Assembly: GCA_934654765.1 (NCBI GenBank)
Contig: CAKUGX010000008.1
Coordinates: forward strand, 1 to 34,059
Reading direction: 5' to 3'
DNA length: 34,059 nucleotides
Source: an uncultured Collinsella sp.
GTDB taxonomy: Bacteria; Actinomycetota; Coriobacteriia; Coriobacteriales; Coriobacteriaceae
A program made the translations under genes and the position numbers. Positions 1-8,700 of this stretch are shown in pieces; the first letter of the stretch is position 1; every line of letters begins with the position of its first letter. The notes under the pieces were generated by a model. That model was not told the origin of the DNA. It did no database searches and saw only the letters and a program-made list of their open reading frames with translations.

Positions 1-218
1 CGTTCTTAAACGACTAGTCGCCAGGGACACTCTTTCGCCACCCGGCAGTTAGGGACGTTCCTTTCCTGCCGGCAGTTGGGGACAGTCCTTGCCAACCCTA
101 CTGGCAAAACGGCCGATCGGCAAAGACCGTCCCCAATGACTAGTCGTTTAAGTCTGTCCCCAATGACCACTCTTGGTCATTTAAGTCTGTCCCCAATGAG
201 TGCCCGATGGCTAGGCGG
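1..218. repeat. Cluster of GGGGAC/GTCCCC short repeats (REP-like)
   Basis: No gene is seen here. A 14-bp inverted repeat (TTAAACGACTAGTC) lies at 6-19 and 138-151. A 23-bp unit starting GGCAGTT occurs twice with a 27-bp period (44-66 and 71-93). GTCCCCAATGA occurs at 129-139, 156-166 and 189-199, the last two inside a longer shared block starting TTTAAGTCTG. TTGGGGACAG at 76-85 can pair with CTGTCCCCAA at 154-163. The whole is a multi-armed hairpin just downstream of the exporter operon. Similar GGGGAC palindromes are known as REP sequences tied to RAYT (Y1) transposases; none is in the window, so that link is inference. Confidence 0.6.
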
Positions 219-1424
219 TTAGGCGTGGGATTTGTTGTGGGTGAGGGCTAGGCCTACGGCGGCGATGGCGGCGGCGAAGAGTACGGTGACGCCCAGGTCG
301 CAGGCGATGTCGCCCAGCACGGCAGACGTCAGGTCCGACGCGAGCGCCTTGCCGATCGCGTCGTTCACCCAATATGTCGGCACAAAGTGCGCTGCCGTCT
401 GCACGGCCGAGCCCATGAGCGACAGTGGCATCCAGGCGCCGCCCAAAAACGTCATGAGCATGCCAAGCAGGTTACCCACGCCGTTGAGCAGCTCCTCGCG
501 CGCACCCAGGCCCGACAGCGTAAAGCCAACGGCCAGCGGCGTCAGCGCCAGGGCAAATGTCGCCGCCAGCGCCAGGCACACGCGGCCCACGCCGACCTCG
601 GCAACCGCGCCGGCAAAGCCCACGACGCCCATCATGCTCGACACAAACCAGATGCAGACGGTGAGCACCGCGGCGGCCGCGAACACGGCAAGCGAGCGCT
701 GGCGCTCGGAGACCGGGCCGGCATCCATGCGGCGCACGCGCTCGGGCTCGTTCATGCCCGAGAACACCAGTCCCACCGACACGATGACCGACGAGATAAT
801 CGCGTACGCGCCAAAGTTGAAATACGACTCGAGCGTGGCGGCGGCAGTCGAATCGACCTTGACCTGCTCGATCTGGACCTCGGCGCGCTTGGCGGCGGCG
901 TGCTCGGCGGCCTTGGCGACGTCGCCGTCGGAAGCAGCGGGCTCAAGCGCGGCCGCAGCGCCCGCGAGCGAGATCCAGCGCGAGGCCTCCGCAGACGAAA
1001 GTGCCGCCGCCATGGTGCCGGAGCCGTAGGTCACGTCGAGCTTGGGCAAGGTCTCCCCCGCACGGGCGGCCGCGATCAGGTCGCCCTCAAATCCCTCCGG
1101 GATAAAGAACACGCAGTCGGCGCTGCCCTTGGCACTGTTGCTCTTGGAGAGCGCGTCCGCAAGATCGTACGTGTCGTCGCCGACGCCTGTGACCAGGTCA
1201 AAGCGCGCACCCAGGTGTTTGGTAAGCGCCCGCGAAAGGTCGCTGTCGTCGCGATCGACCACGATCACGTTGGCGTCGTAGGGTTTGTACTCGGTGAGCT
1301 GCGACGAGTTCCAGCTCACCGACGCCGCAATGAACACGCCCATGAGCGAGATGAACACCGTGTAGATGAGCAGGTAGAACGGGTGCGCCAGCGCCATGCG
1401 AAGCGCGGTCTTAAAGGTGCTCAT
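219..1424 (-). CDS. ABC-2 type transporter permease (second permease of exporter)
   Basis: Predicted 401-residue integral membrane subunit of an ABC exporter in the plasma membrane. One N-terminal membrane segment (about residues 15-37) is followed by a ~170-residue extracytoplasmic domain and then a cluster of about five hydrophobic helices, the usual ABC-2 layout. The ATG at 1424 is chosen because AAGGAGC lies 4-10 bases upstream; a TTG five codons earlier (1439) has no such site. The start overlaps the end of the preceding permease by 14 bp, which suggests translational coupling and a heterodimeric channel. Substrate is unknown. The divergent histidine kinase/response regulator pair suggests a drug, peptide or envelope-stress efflux role (inference). 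Confidence 0.85.
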   Translation of the reverse strand: MSTFKTALRMALAHPFYLLIYTVFISLMGVFIAASVSWNSSQLTEYKPYDANVIVVDRDDSDLSRALTKHLGARFDLVTGVGDDTYDLADALSKSNSAKGSADCVFFIPEGFEGDLIAAARAGETLPKLDVTYGSGTMAAALSSAEASRWISLAGAAAALEPAASDGDVAKAAEHAAAKRAEVQIEQVKVDSTAAATLESYFNFGAYAIISSVIVSVGLVFSGMNEPERVRRMDAGPVSERQRSLAVFAAAAVLTVCIWFVSSMMGVVGFAGAVAEVGVGRVCLALAATFALALTPLAVGFTLSGLGAREELLNGVGNLLGMLMTFLGGAWMPLSLMGSAVQTAAHFVPTYWVNDAIGKALASDLTSAVLGDIACDLGVTVLFAAAIAAVGLALTHNKSHA

Positions 1425-2598
1425 AGCGGCTCCTTCCAAAGATCAGCGTAGCGGCGACGACAAACACCAAGGTCATAAGGACAAGCGCGCCCGCGCGCAC
1501 GGCAAAGGGACCCAGGTCCTCAAAGAAATACAGGCGGTTGAACATGTCGCAGATGAGCTTGACGGGATTGAGCCAGCACTCGGCCGGACAGGCGCGGGCG
1601 ACGTCATCGGCAAGCGCCATCGCCGGCTCGCCGTAAAGGCCGGCGAACAGGGCACACGTGGTGGCGAAGCCCGTGAGGATACCCGACTTGGACGCCTTGC
1701 CTCCCTTAACGGGCAGCGTGCCCACAAAGAGCCCCAAGCCCGTTGCGGCAAGCGCGGATGCGGCGCCGCCCACCAGGCACAGTCCCTCGCGCCCGCCAAA
1801 GTCGACGCCCACGACCAGACGCACGTAGCCAATCGCAACCGTCATCGAGGCAAAAGAAACCAGCCACGAGCCCACGAAAATTCCGGCTAGCGACGCCGTC
1901 TTGGAAAGGCCGCCCACGCAGCGACGGGCCCCTAAGCCCGACAGATTGGGCTGCAAATCGACGACGCTCAAGGCGGCAAACTCGGCAGACATCATCGCTA
2001 CCAGGCCAAAGAGCGCGTAGTAGTAGATGGTCGTACCGTCGGGCGTGGTGCGTGTCAGGCTCACGCGACGGGTTCCGCCCTCGAGCGACAGGGCGCGCGC
2101 AACCGCCTCCGGGTCGGCAAGCGCCGCCGGGTTGTCCTGGGCAATCTGGGCCATGAGCTCGGCATTTTGCGTATACGAGCTTGCCACCGTCTCCAGGATG
2201 CTGCGGTCGACGAGCACCGTGGACGCGCGCGAGCTGTCGTAGCTCGAGAGCAGCGTGAGCCTGGGCGTGCCCGCGGCATCGACCGTGTAGATGCCCGCGA
2301 CCTCACCGGCCTTGAGCGAACGGTTCGCAGCGGCAGCGTCGTCGCACTCGTGGATCTCGAGCAGCTGGTCGTCGCCCGCCTTGGCAAGCGATGTCGCCAC
2401 ATCCTTAAAGGTCGAGGCGTCCCAGGCCTCGTCCGCGACAACGGCTACCGGCACCGGATCGACCTTGCCGTCGGAGCTCAGGTTCGCAAACATAAACATG
2501 AACATCGTGGAGAGCGCGACGGGAAAGACCGCGCCCCAAACCCACGTGCTCGGCCGGCGCAGCAGCGTCTTGAGCGTGGTGATAATGGTGTTGAACAT
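1411..2598 (-). CDS. ABC-2 type transporter permease (first permease of exporter)
   Basis: A 395-residue protein with the same topology as the downstream permease: an N-terminal TM helix (about residues 17-38), a large extracytoplasmic region (about 40-200), then several TM helices, including a final one just before the C-terminal SRYEHL. A purine-rich AGGGGGC site precedes the ATG at 2598, which begins 9 bp after the ATPase stop codon. Two related permeases plus one ATPase fit a heterodimeric ABC-2 exporter of the YhfI/YvfS kind. No substrate-specific motif is seen. Confidence 0.85.
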   Translation of the reverse strand: MFNTIITTLKTLLRRPSTWVWGAVFPVALSTMFMFMFANLSSDGKVDPVPVAVVADEAWDASTFKDVATSLAKAGDDQLLEIHECDDAAAANRSLKAGEVAGIYTVDAAGTPRLTLLSSYDSSRASTVLVDRSILETVASSYTQNAELMAQIAQDNPAALADPEAVARALSLEGGTRRVSLTRTTPDGTTIYYYALFGLVAMMSAEFAALSVVDLQPNLSGLGARRCVGGLSKTASLAGIFVGSWLVSFASMTVAIGYVRLVVGVDFGGREGLCLVGGAASALAATGLGLFVGTLPVKGGKASKSGILTGFATTCALFAGLYGEPAMALADDVARACPAECWLNPVKLICDMFNRLYFFEDLGPFAVRAGALVLMTLVFVVAATLIFGRSRYEHL

Positions 2599-2607
2599 GG
2601 CTGCCCC

Positions 2608-3546
2608 CTAGTCGCGCAGCTCGCGGCCGGTGATCTCGAGGAACACGTCGTTGAGGGTCGGCGGTTCGGAATAAATGCGACCGAGCGCCACGTCATGTGA
2701 GCGCAGCGCATCGAGAATGTCCGTCAGGTTATGCGGGCTCGCCTCGCACGAAAACGTGAGCTGGCCCGCCGTCGCCGACAGGTCCAGGACATGCGGCAGG
2801 CTCGCGACGGCAGCGAGCGCCGCGCTCGGCACCTCGCCGACCTCGATCACGATCTTCTCGCCCATCTGAATCATGCGCTTGAGCTCGTCGTTGGTGCCCT
2901 GCGCCAGCACGCGCCCGCCGTCCATAATCATGATGCGGCTGCAGATCTGCTCGACTTCCTCCATGTAGTGGCTGGTATACACCACCGTGGCGCCCTCGTC
3001 GCGCAGGCGGCAGATGCCCTCCAGGATGGCGTTGCGGCTTTGCGGGTCGACCGCTACCGTGGGCTCGTCAAAAAAGATGAGCTCGGGCTTGTGCGCGATG
3101 CCGCAGGCGATGTTAAGGCGACGCGCCAGGCCGCCCGAGAGCTTGCCGGGGCGGAACTTGGCAAAGTCGCCCAGGCCGACAAAGTCGATCGCCTCGTCCA
3201 CCAGCGCGCGGCGGCGCTTGCGGTCGTTGACGTAGAGGCTGCAGAAATAATCGATGTTCTCGCGCACGGTGAGCTCGTCGAACACCGCCACCTGCTGCGG
3301 CACCACGCCAATGCGGCGCTTGAGGTCGTAGCGGGCGGGCGTCATGGGCTCGCCGAACAGCTCGATGGTGCCCTTGTCGTAGGCGAGCAGCTGCAAGATG
3401 CAGTTGATGGACGTGGTCTTGCCCGAGCCGTTGGGGCCGAGCAAGCCAAAGATCTCGCCAGGGGCGATGTTCAGGTTAAAGTGGTCGAGCGCGATAAGGT
3501 CGTCATAGCGCTTGACGAGGTTTTCGACGTGGACGATGTCTGTCAT
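2608..3546 (-). CDS. ABC transporter ATP-binding protein (exporter ATPase)
   Basis: A 312-residue nucleotide-binding subunit that powers the two permeases downstream. Visible motifs are Walker A GPNGSGKT (residues 37-44), a Q-loop VVPQQ, signature LSGGLARR (the ABC-2 exporter type with a non-Q fifth residue), Walker B LIFFDEPT and H-loop TSHYMEE. The last ~90 residues form the extra C-terminal domain common in drug and polysaccharide exporter ATPases. The ATG at 3546 is preferred to an upstream in-frame start at 3612 because the family consensus begins there and GGAAGGG lies about 9 bases before it. It is the first gene of the exporter operon and is divergent from the two-component genes. Confidence 0.93.
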   Translation of the reverse strand: MTDIVHVENLVKRYDDLIALDHFNLNIAPGEIFGLLGPNGSGKTTSINCILQLLAYDKGTIELFGEPMTPARYDLKRRIGVVPQQVAVFDELTVRENIDYFCSLYVNDRKRRRALVDEAIDFVGLGDFAKFRPGKLSGGLARRLNIACGIAHKPELIFFDEPTVAVDPQSRNAILEGICRLRDEGATVVYTSHYMEEVEQICSRIMIMDGGRVLAQGTNDELKRMIQMGEKIVIEVGEVPSAALAAVASLPHVLDLSATAGQLTFSCEASPHNLTDILDALRSHDVALGRIYSEPPTLNDVFLEITGRELRD

Positions 3547-3736
3547 GAGGCGGCCCTTCCGTTGATTGCGGCCCGGTACGATTGCATCATCGCAGGAGCG
3601 GGCGGCGCGCACCAGTGAGCTTTGTCACGAGTGCGGAGGGGTCTTGGTCGCCGGCCTGCCGACGCCCCCCCGCTTTGCCGCGCGGGAGGAATGTCACGGT
3701 TGCGCAGGCGGCCCCTCCACCACGCGCAGCTTCGCG

Positions 3737-3751
3737 TACAATACCCATATG
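3737..3751 (+). promoter_or_regulatory. Leaderless promoter -10 (TACAAT) for the histidine kinase gene
   Basis: TACAAT at 3737-3742 ends 6 bases before the ATG at 3749, so transcription would start at or next to the A of the start codon. There is no Shine-Dalgarno sequence between. This is the typical arrangement of leaderless genes in actinobacteria. The -35 region is weak (CCTCCA at 3714-3719). TGTCACG occurs twice in the divergent gap (3623-3629, 3692-3698) and could be regulator half-sites; that is speculative. Confidence 0.6.
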
Positions 3752-4894
3752 AACAGGCTTTTCGACAAATCGATCGTGCTGGCGTGCTGTATTGCGGCCG
3801 CCATGGGTCTTGTTGTGGACGCTCGCCTGGTCGCGGCGTTTTGCCTAGGCGTTATTGCCACCTCGCTGGCCGAGGTCGCACAGGGAAACCGCGCCCGCCG
3901 TGCGAGCGAGGCCGCGAGCTACGTCTACATCATCGCGGCCGTCTTCGTGCCGCCGTTTGTGCCGTTCGCACCTCTCGCCCTCTATGACATCGCGCGACGC
4001 GCGCGCCGTGAGCACGCCTGGGTCGCGCTGGGCATTGGCTCCGTCTTTGTCTTTGCGCTCGTCGCGGACCTACGCGCCGACGCGCTCACCGCCCGAATGC
4101 TCCTGCTGACCGTCATCCTTTCGGTTGCCGCCGCCTTGCTATCGCTACGTACCGCCCAGCTGGAGCGCGAGCAACAGCGCATGCGCCGTACCCGCGACGA
4201 GCTGCAAGAACGAGCCCTCGCGCTCGAAGCGCGCAACCGTGACCTTGCCGACCGCCAGGACTACGAAGTCGAGCTCGCGACGCTCGCCGAACGCGCCCGC
4301 ATCGCGCGCGAGATCCACGATAACGTCGGGCACCAGCTCACGCGCGCCTCACTGCAGGCCGAAGCCCTACGCGTGGTCCACGCCGACGAGCCTGGCGTCG
4401 CCGCCGATTTCTCCGACGTTAAACGCACGGTTGACGAGGCGCTCCAGCTTGTGCGCACCAGCGTCCACGCGCTCAACGACAACGCCGTCGACCTTTCCGT
4501 GCAGCTCGAACGCATTGTTGAAGGCGCGCGCTCGGACGGCGGCCCGCAGATTGAGCTTGAAGTTATGACCGAACATGCACCCGCAAACGTCGCGAACTGC
4601 TTTGCGGCGGTCCTGCGCGAGGCGCTCTCCAACACCATGCGCCACGCTTGCGCCCAGACCGTCACCGTACGATGCATGGAGCATCCGTCGTTTTACCAGC
4701 TCATCGTTACCGACGATGGCGTGGGCGGGGTCCAAGCAATCGGCCGTGGCGCCGCGGAGGGCATGGGGCTCGCCTCCATGCGCGAGCGCATCGAGGCGCT
4801 TGGCGGCACCTTCACCGCCGGTCCGCGCGCCGGCGCCGGCGGCTGGCGCGTGTTTGCCACCATCCCCAAACAGCAAGGAGATGACGCCCGATGA
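3749..4894 (+). CDS. Membrane histidine kinase, HisKA_3/NarL-partner type
   Basis: A 381-residue sensor kinase. Residues 1-135 form about five TM helices with almost no extracytoplasmic loop, as in intramembrane-sensing kinases. A coiled-coil stretch (about 136-175) follows. The dimerisation/phosphoacceptor motif REIHDNVGHQL puts the phosphorylated His at 190. The HATPase domain has an N-box EALSNTMRH (Asn295, His299), DDGVGG, and GMGLASMRER. The ATG at 3749 is chosen because it starts the first TM helix and matches a leaderless promoter; the frame stays open to 3566. It overlaps its response regulator by 4 bp (ATGA) and is divergent from an ABC exporter, the usual layout for sensing and exporting an envelope-active compound. 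Confidence 0.9.
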   Translation: MNRLFDKSIVLACCIAAAMGLVVDARLVAAFCLGVIATSLAEVAQGNRARRASEAASYVYIIAAVFVPPFVPFAPLALYDIARRARREHAWVALGIGSVFVFALVADLRADALTARMLLLTVILSVAAALLSLRTAQLEREQQRMRRTRDELQERALALEARNRDLADRQDYEVELATLAERARIAREIHDNVGHQLTRASLQAEALRVVHADEPGVAADFSDVKRTVDEALQLVRTSVHALNDNAVDLSVQLERIVEGARSDGGPQIELEVMTEHAPANVANCFAAVLREALSNTMRHACAQTVTVRCMEHPSFYQLIVTDDGVGGVQAIGRGAAEGMGLASMRERIEALGGTFTAGPRAGAGGWRVFATIPKQQGDDAR

Positions 4895-5520
4895 GGCTCA
4901 TAGTTGTCGACGACGACCGCTTGGTAGTCGATTCGCTCAAGATTATCCTGGGCGCCCAGCCGCAGATCGAGGTGGTGGGCACCGGCGCCAACGGCAACGA
5001 CGCGGTTTCGCTCTATGCCGAACATGCACCCGATATCGCGCTGCTCGACATTCAGATGCCGGGACGCGACGGCCTTTCGGCGGCGCGCGAGATCCTCGAG
5101 CGCGACCCCGCGGCACGCGTGGTGTTCCTGACCACGTTTTCGGATGACGAGTACATTGTGTCGGCGCTCAAACTGGGCGCCCGCGGCTATCTGATCAAGA
5201 CCGATGTCGCCGCCATTCCGCCGGCGTTGGCGCAGGTCATGGATGGCAAACGCGTGCTTGAGGGCAAGGCAATTGAGGACGTCGATTTTGATGGGACGGA
5301 CGTCGAGGCCGGCACGCCCCGCCGGCCCGCAGCCTTTGCCGGCCTGACCGACCGCGAGTTCGAGGTCGCCGAGCTCATTGCGCGCGGACTCGACAACAAG
5401 GAAATTGCCGCCACGGCCTATATGGGCGAAGGCACCGTGCGAAACCACATCAGCTCGATCCTGGCCAAAATGGGCCTACGCAACCGCACCCAAATCGCCA
5501 TCGCCTACCTGCGAGGGTAA
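4891..5520 (+). CDS. Response regulator, NarL/FixJ (LuxR-type HTH) family
   Basis: A 209-residue transcription factor paired with the overlapping kinase. The receiver domain (1-120) has an acidic pocket DDD at 7-9, phospho-acceptor Asp53 in LLDIQMPG, a conserved Thr in FLTTFSDDEY and Lys in YLIKT. The LuxR-type HTH (about 145-209) shows LTDREFEVAELIARG, NKEIA and GTVRNHISSILAKMG. AAGGAG about ten bases upstream of the ATG acts as RBS. Likely targets are the divergent exporter promoter and its own operon (inference from context). Confidence 0.93.
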   Translation: MRLIVVDDDRLVVDSLKIILGAQPQIEVVGTGANGNDAVSLYAEHAPDIALLDIQMPGRDGLSAAREILERDPAARVVFLTTFSDDEYIVSALKLGARGYLIKTDVAAIPPALAQVMDGKRVLEGKAIEDVDFDGTDVEAGTPRRPAAFAGLTDREFEVAELIARGLDNKEIAATAYMGEGTVRNHISSILAKMGLRNRTQIAIAYLRG

Positions 5521-5540
5521 CTCAAAGAATCGGCGACTCA

Positions 5541-5605
5541 GTTGCGGTGAAATACGGACTGCTGTGCCCCCTAGGGCCGCCAAACAGTCCGTATTTCACC
5601 GCAAC
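5541..5605. repeat. Perfect 21-bp inverted repeat with 23-nt loop
   Basis: Arms at 5541-5561 and 5585-5605 are exact reverse complements over 21 bp (arm begins GTTGCGGTGAAATACGG). It lies 20 bp after the response regulator stop. There is no T-run after either arm, so it is not a classic intrinsic terminator, though an mRNA hairpin could protect or end the transcript. Confidence 0.8.
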
Positions 5606-5621
5606 TTATAGAGCAGTCGCA

Positions 5622-5663
5622 CAAAAGTGCCGCCACGGAGGAGGGAGATGCCTCCGTGGCGGC
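5622..5663 (-). terminator. Intrinsic terminator of the adhesin gene
   Basis: A 13-bp perfect stem (5629-5641 with 5651-5663; GCCGCCACGGAGG) with a 9-nt loop is followed, on the minus strand, by ACTTTTG. It lies about 80 bp past the adhesin stop codon. A second short GC hairpin (GGGGCC, TTTT loop, GGCCCC) sits at 5709-5724 between the stop codon and this terminator. Confidence 0.75.
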
Positions 5664-5741
5664 TGGGGGGTGGGGTGGGGCTATGTTTTGGCTCCCCGCC
5701 GGCGGCCCGGGGCCTTTTGGCCCCAGGCTCCGTCGACGTGC

Positions 5742-8700
5742 CTAGCGCTTACGGATACCCCAGACCAGGGCTCCGACGCCAGCCATGGCGATGACAAATG
5801 CCATGAGCAGTGCGGCTGCCTGCTGGTCACCCGTGGTAGGCAGGAAACCCTTGACCGTCTTGACGATATTCGTCACGGTCTTGGGCGTACCGGGGTCGGG
5901 CGTCGGCACGGGCGTTTCGGGCTTCTTGTACGCGTTGTTGAACACGATGCCCTCGACGCTCTTGTCGTCCTTGGTATAGGCGACACTCGCCTTGAGGTTG
6001 CCCTCGCCGTCATCGACCACGTTGACGGTCGCGGTGAAGACGGACTTGTCGTAGGTCATACCGGCCTCGTCGCCCTTGACCTCGCTGATGGTGTAGACGT
6101 GCGTTCCGGGCTCGTCGTACTCGAACTTGTCGAAGTTGATCTTGCCGTCGGCATCGTTGGTGACGGTGGACTCGATGTCCTCGCCAACGAGCTTAAAGCT
6201 AAACTCGTCCTTCTTGAGCTCGCGTCCCTCGAGCACCTTGATCGCGCCGATGGAGACCTGCGTGGGCATGGCGTGATACTTGTTGGTAAAGCCAGCGGAC
6301 TCGGTGGTTCCCTCAAGCTTGTGCGTCGCGGTCAGCGTGCCGTCGCCGTTGTCGGAGACGGTGGTCACGACGGTGTAGGTCGCGCCATCATAGGTGACGC
6401 CCTTGTACAGGCCGAGTGCGTTGGGGCAAGCCTCGCGCAGCATGTACGTGTGCGTGCCGGGTACCTCGTAGTGGATCGGGCTCAGCGTGACGGTACCGTT
6501 GGCGTCGTTGGTGCCGCTCGCGACAACCACGCCGTCCTCGAGCAGTTCAAACGTGAACTCGCCAGCTGCAAGGTCGCGTCCGATCAGGCGCTTGACCGTC
6601 TTGACCTGGTCGGTCACCACAGAATCGGTGGGCGTCACGCTGTAGGTGTTGGTGAACGTGAAGTCCGCACCGTCGTCGCCCTCGCGCACGACGCTCAGAT
6701 GTCCGGCATTGTCGTCAGTCACGGTGTAGGAAACCTTGCGCGTGGCGTTGGTATCGTTGGTCACGCCAGGGGCGCTACCGGTCTCGGTCACCGTGTAGGT
6801 AAAGGTGTGCGAGCGCGGAGTAGCGGCGGCAGGCTCGTTCTCGTCCTCGGATTCATCAGCGTTAACGTCAACGTCGGCCTCGTCGGTCTTTGCCTCATCG
6901 GCATTCGCCTCATCGGCTTCGGCTTCATCGGCTTCAGTCTCGTCGGTTGCGTCGTCCGTCACGCCCAGGGCGCGGTTGAGGTCCTCGAGCGTAAAGTGGA
7001 TCTTTCCAAAGTCCACGTTGCCGGCCGCGTCGTTGGTTGCGGCCGTGTGCTCGGGCATCGGGGCACCCGCCTCGTCGGCGGTCACGGTAAAGGTGAACTT
7101 ACCCGTGATGTCGGCCGGGGTCAGGCCCTCGGCAGCCTGGAGCTTCTTGGTGCCGGCAAGCGCGGCGTTAACAGCATCGGCGCCATAGACGTTCTCGAAC
7201 AAGGGCTCAACGCCACCGTAGTCGACCGTTGCCGTCAGGGTACCGTCACCGTTGTCGACGACGATAACCTTAAAGCCAAAGCTCCACGTTGTAGCGGAAA
7301 CGCCATTCGGCAGCCCGAATAAATCTTCGTAGGCCGTGTAGTTAATGGTCCAAGCAAGTTTGCCGTCCTTATCGGTACGATGGGCAAGCCCAGCCGCCGC
7401 AAGATTAGCAAGCATCTTGGTGTCATAGTGCAGCACATCAAAGCTCACGTGCCCGCCGATGTTGGGCTTGAGGTTTTTGTATTCCACAAGCTCGCCCTGA
7501 TAGGCGATACCAAACCAGAACTCGCCATCGACCATCGGGCGACCGGTCAGGGTCTTAGTTGCGACAACCTGAGCAGCGGTGCCACCAGGCGTGTTGGTCG
7601 TCGCGCTGTAGCTGTTGTGGAACGGCACCAGGGCCTTCTCGACCTTGTTCTCGCCGCTCTTGTGGACCGTCTCATGCGTGCCCTCGGGACCACCGGAGAC
7701 GGTCGTCGTGGCAGTGAGCGTACCGGCGGTGTCGTCGGCGATGGCGATCGTCACGGTGCGCACGGCGTCATCGTAGGTGTAACCGGGCTGGTGGTCGTTC
7801 TTCTCGGCCACGGTGTACTTGAAGGTCTTGCCGGCGTCAGCCTGCGTAAATGTAACCTCATGACCAGCCAAGATGTCGATCAGGCCGACTGTTGTCTCTG
7901 CCGCTGCAGGAGACTTGAAGTTGTTGGCTCCGGGCAGCAGACCGAGCGCGCTAGCCGACGCGTCGTCAGCGGGTGTCACGGTAAAGGTGAACTGGCCCTC
8001 GGTCATGGGGCGGCCGTCCAGATACTTGCTGAGCCACAGACCGCCGGCCGCGACGTAATCGAGCTCAGTGCGGTACTTGTTAGTAAAGCGTCCGTTTTCC
8101 TTCTTGGTGACGTTGGCTTTCAGGTTGCCCTCGCCGTTCTCGGTCACGGTCACTTCGGCGGTCGCGACATGAGTATCATACGTCATGCCGACCGTGCTAC
8201 CCGCGTTCTCGCGGATCTCGTACTTGTAGGTTCCGGCAGCCGTGTAGTGAATCTTGCCGAACTTGATGGCAGCGATGCCGTCCTTCGCATCGTGCTTGTT
8301 CACGGTCACGGTTGCGGGATCGGGCAGCGGGGCGCCGTCAGGAGAAGTGATGGTAAAGCTGAACTCGTCCCCATCCGTCCAGTCGCGGCCGTCGATGGCC
8401 TTGCTCAGGTCAAAGTCAAGGTCTGCATAGGTCGGGGTCACGCTGTAGGTGTTCTCGAAGGTCGCAGGCTTGTCGCCCTTCAGCTCGTGCGTAGCGCTGA
8501 GGGTGCCGTCGCCGTTGTCGGTAATGGTGGTCTCGATGGTGAACTTGGCGCCACTGTAGGTGATGCCCTTGCTGGTGGTTCCGCCGTTGACCTCGCGCAG
8601 CGTGTAGGTATGCTTGCCGGGCTTGTCGTAGGTGACCTTGTCCATGGTGATCGCGCCATCGGCGGCATTGGTGCCCCTGGCGACGACCTTGTCGCCCTCG

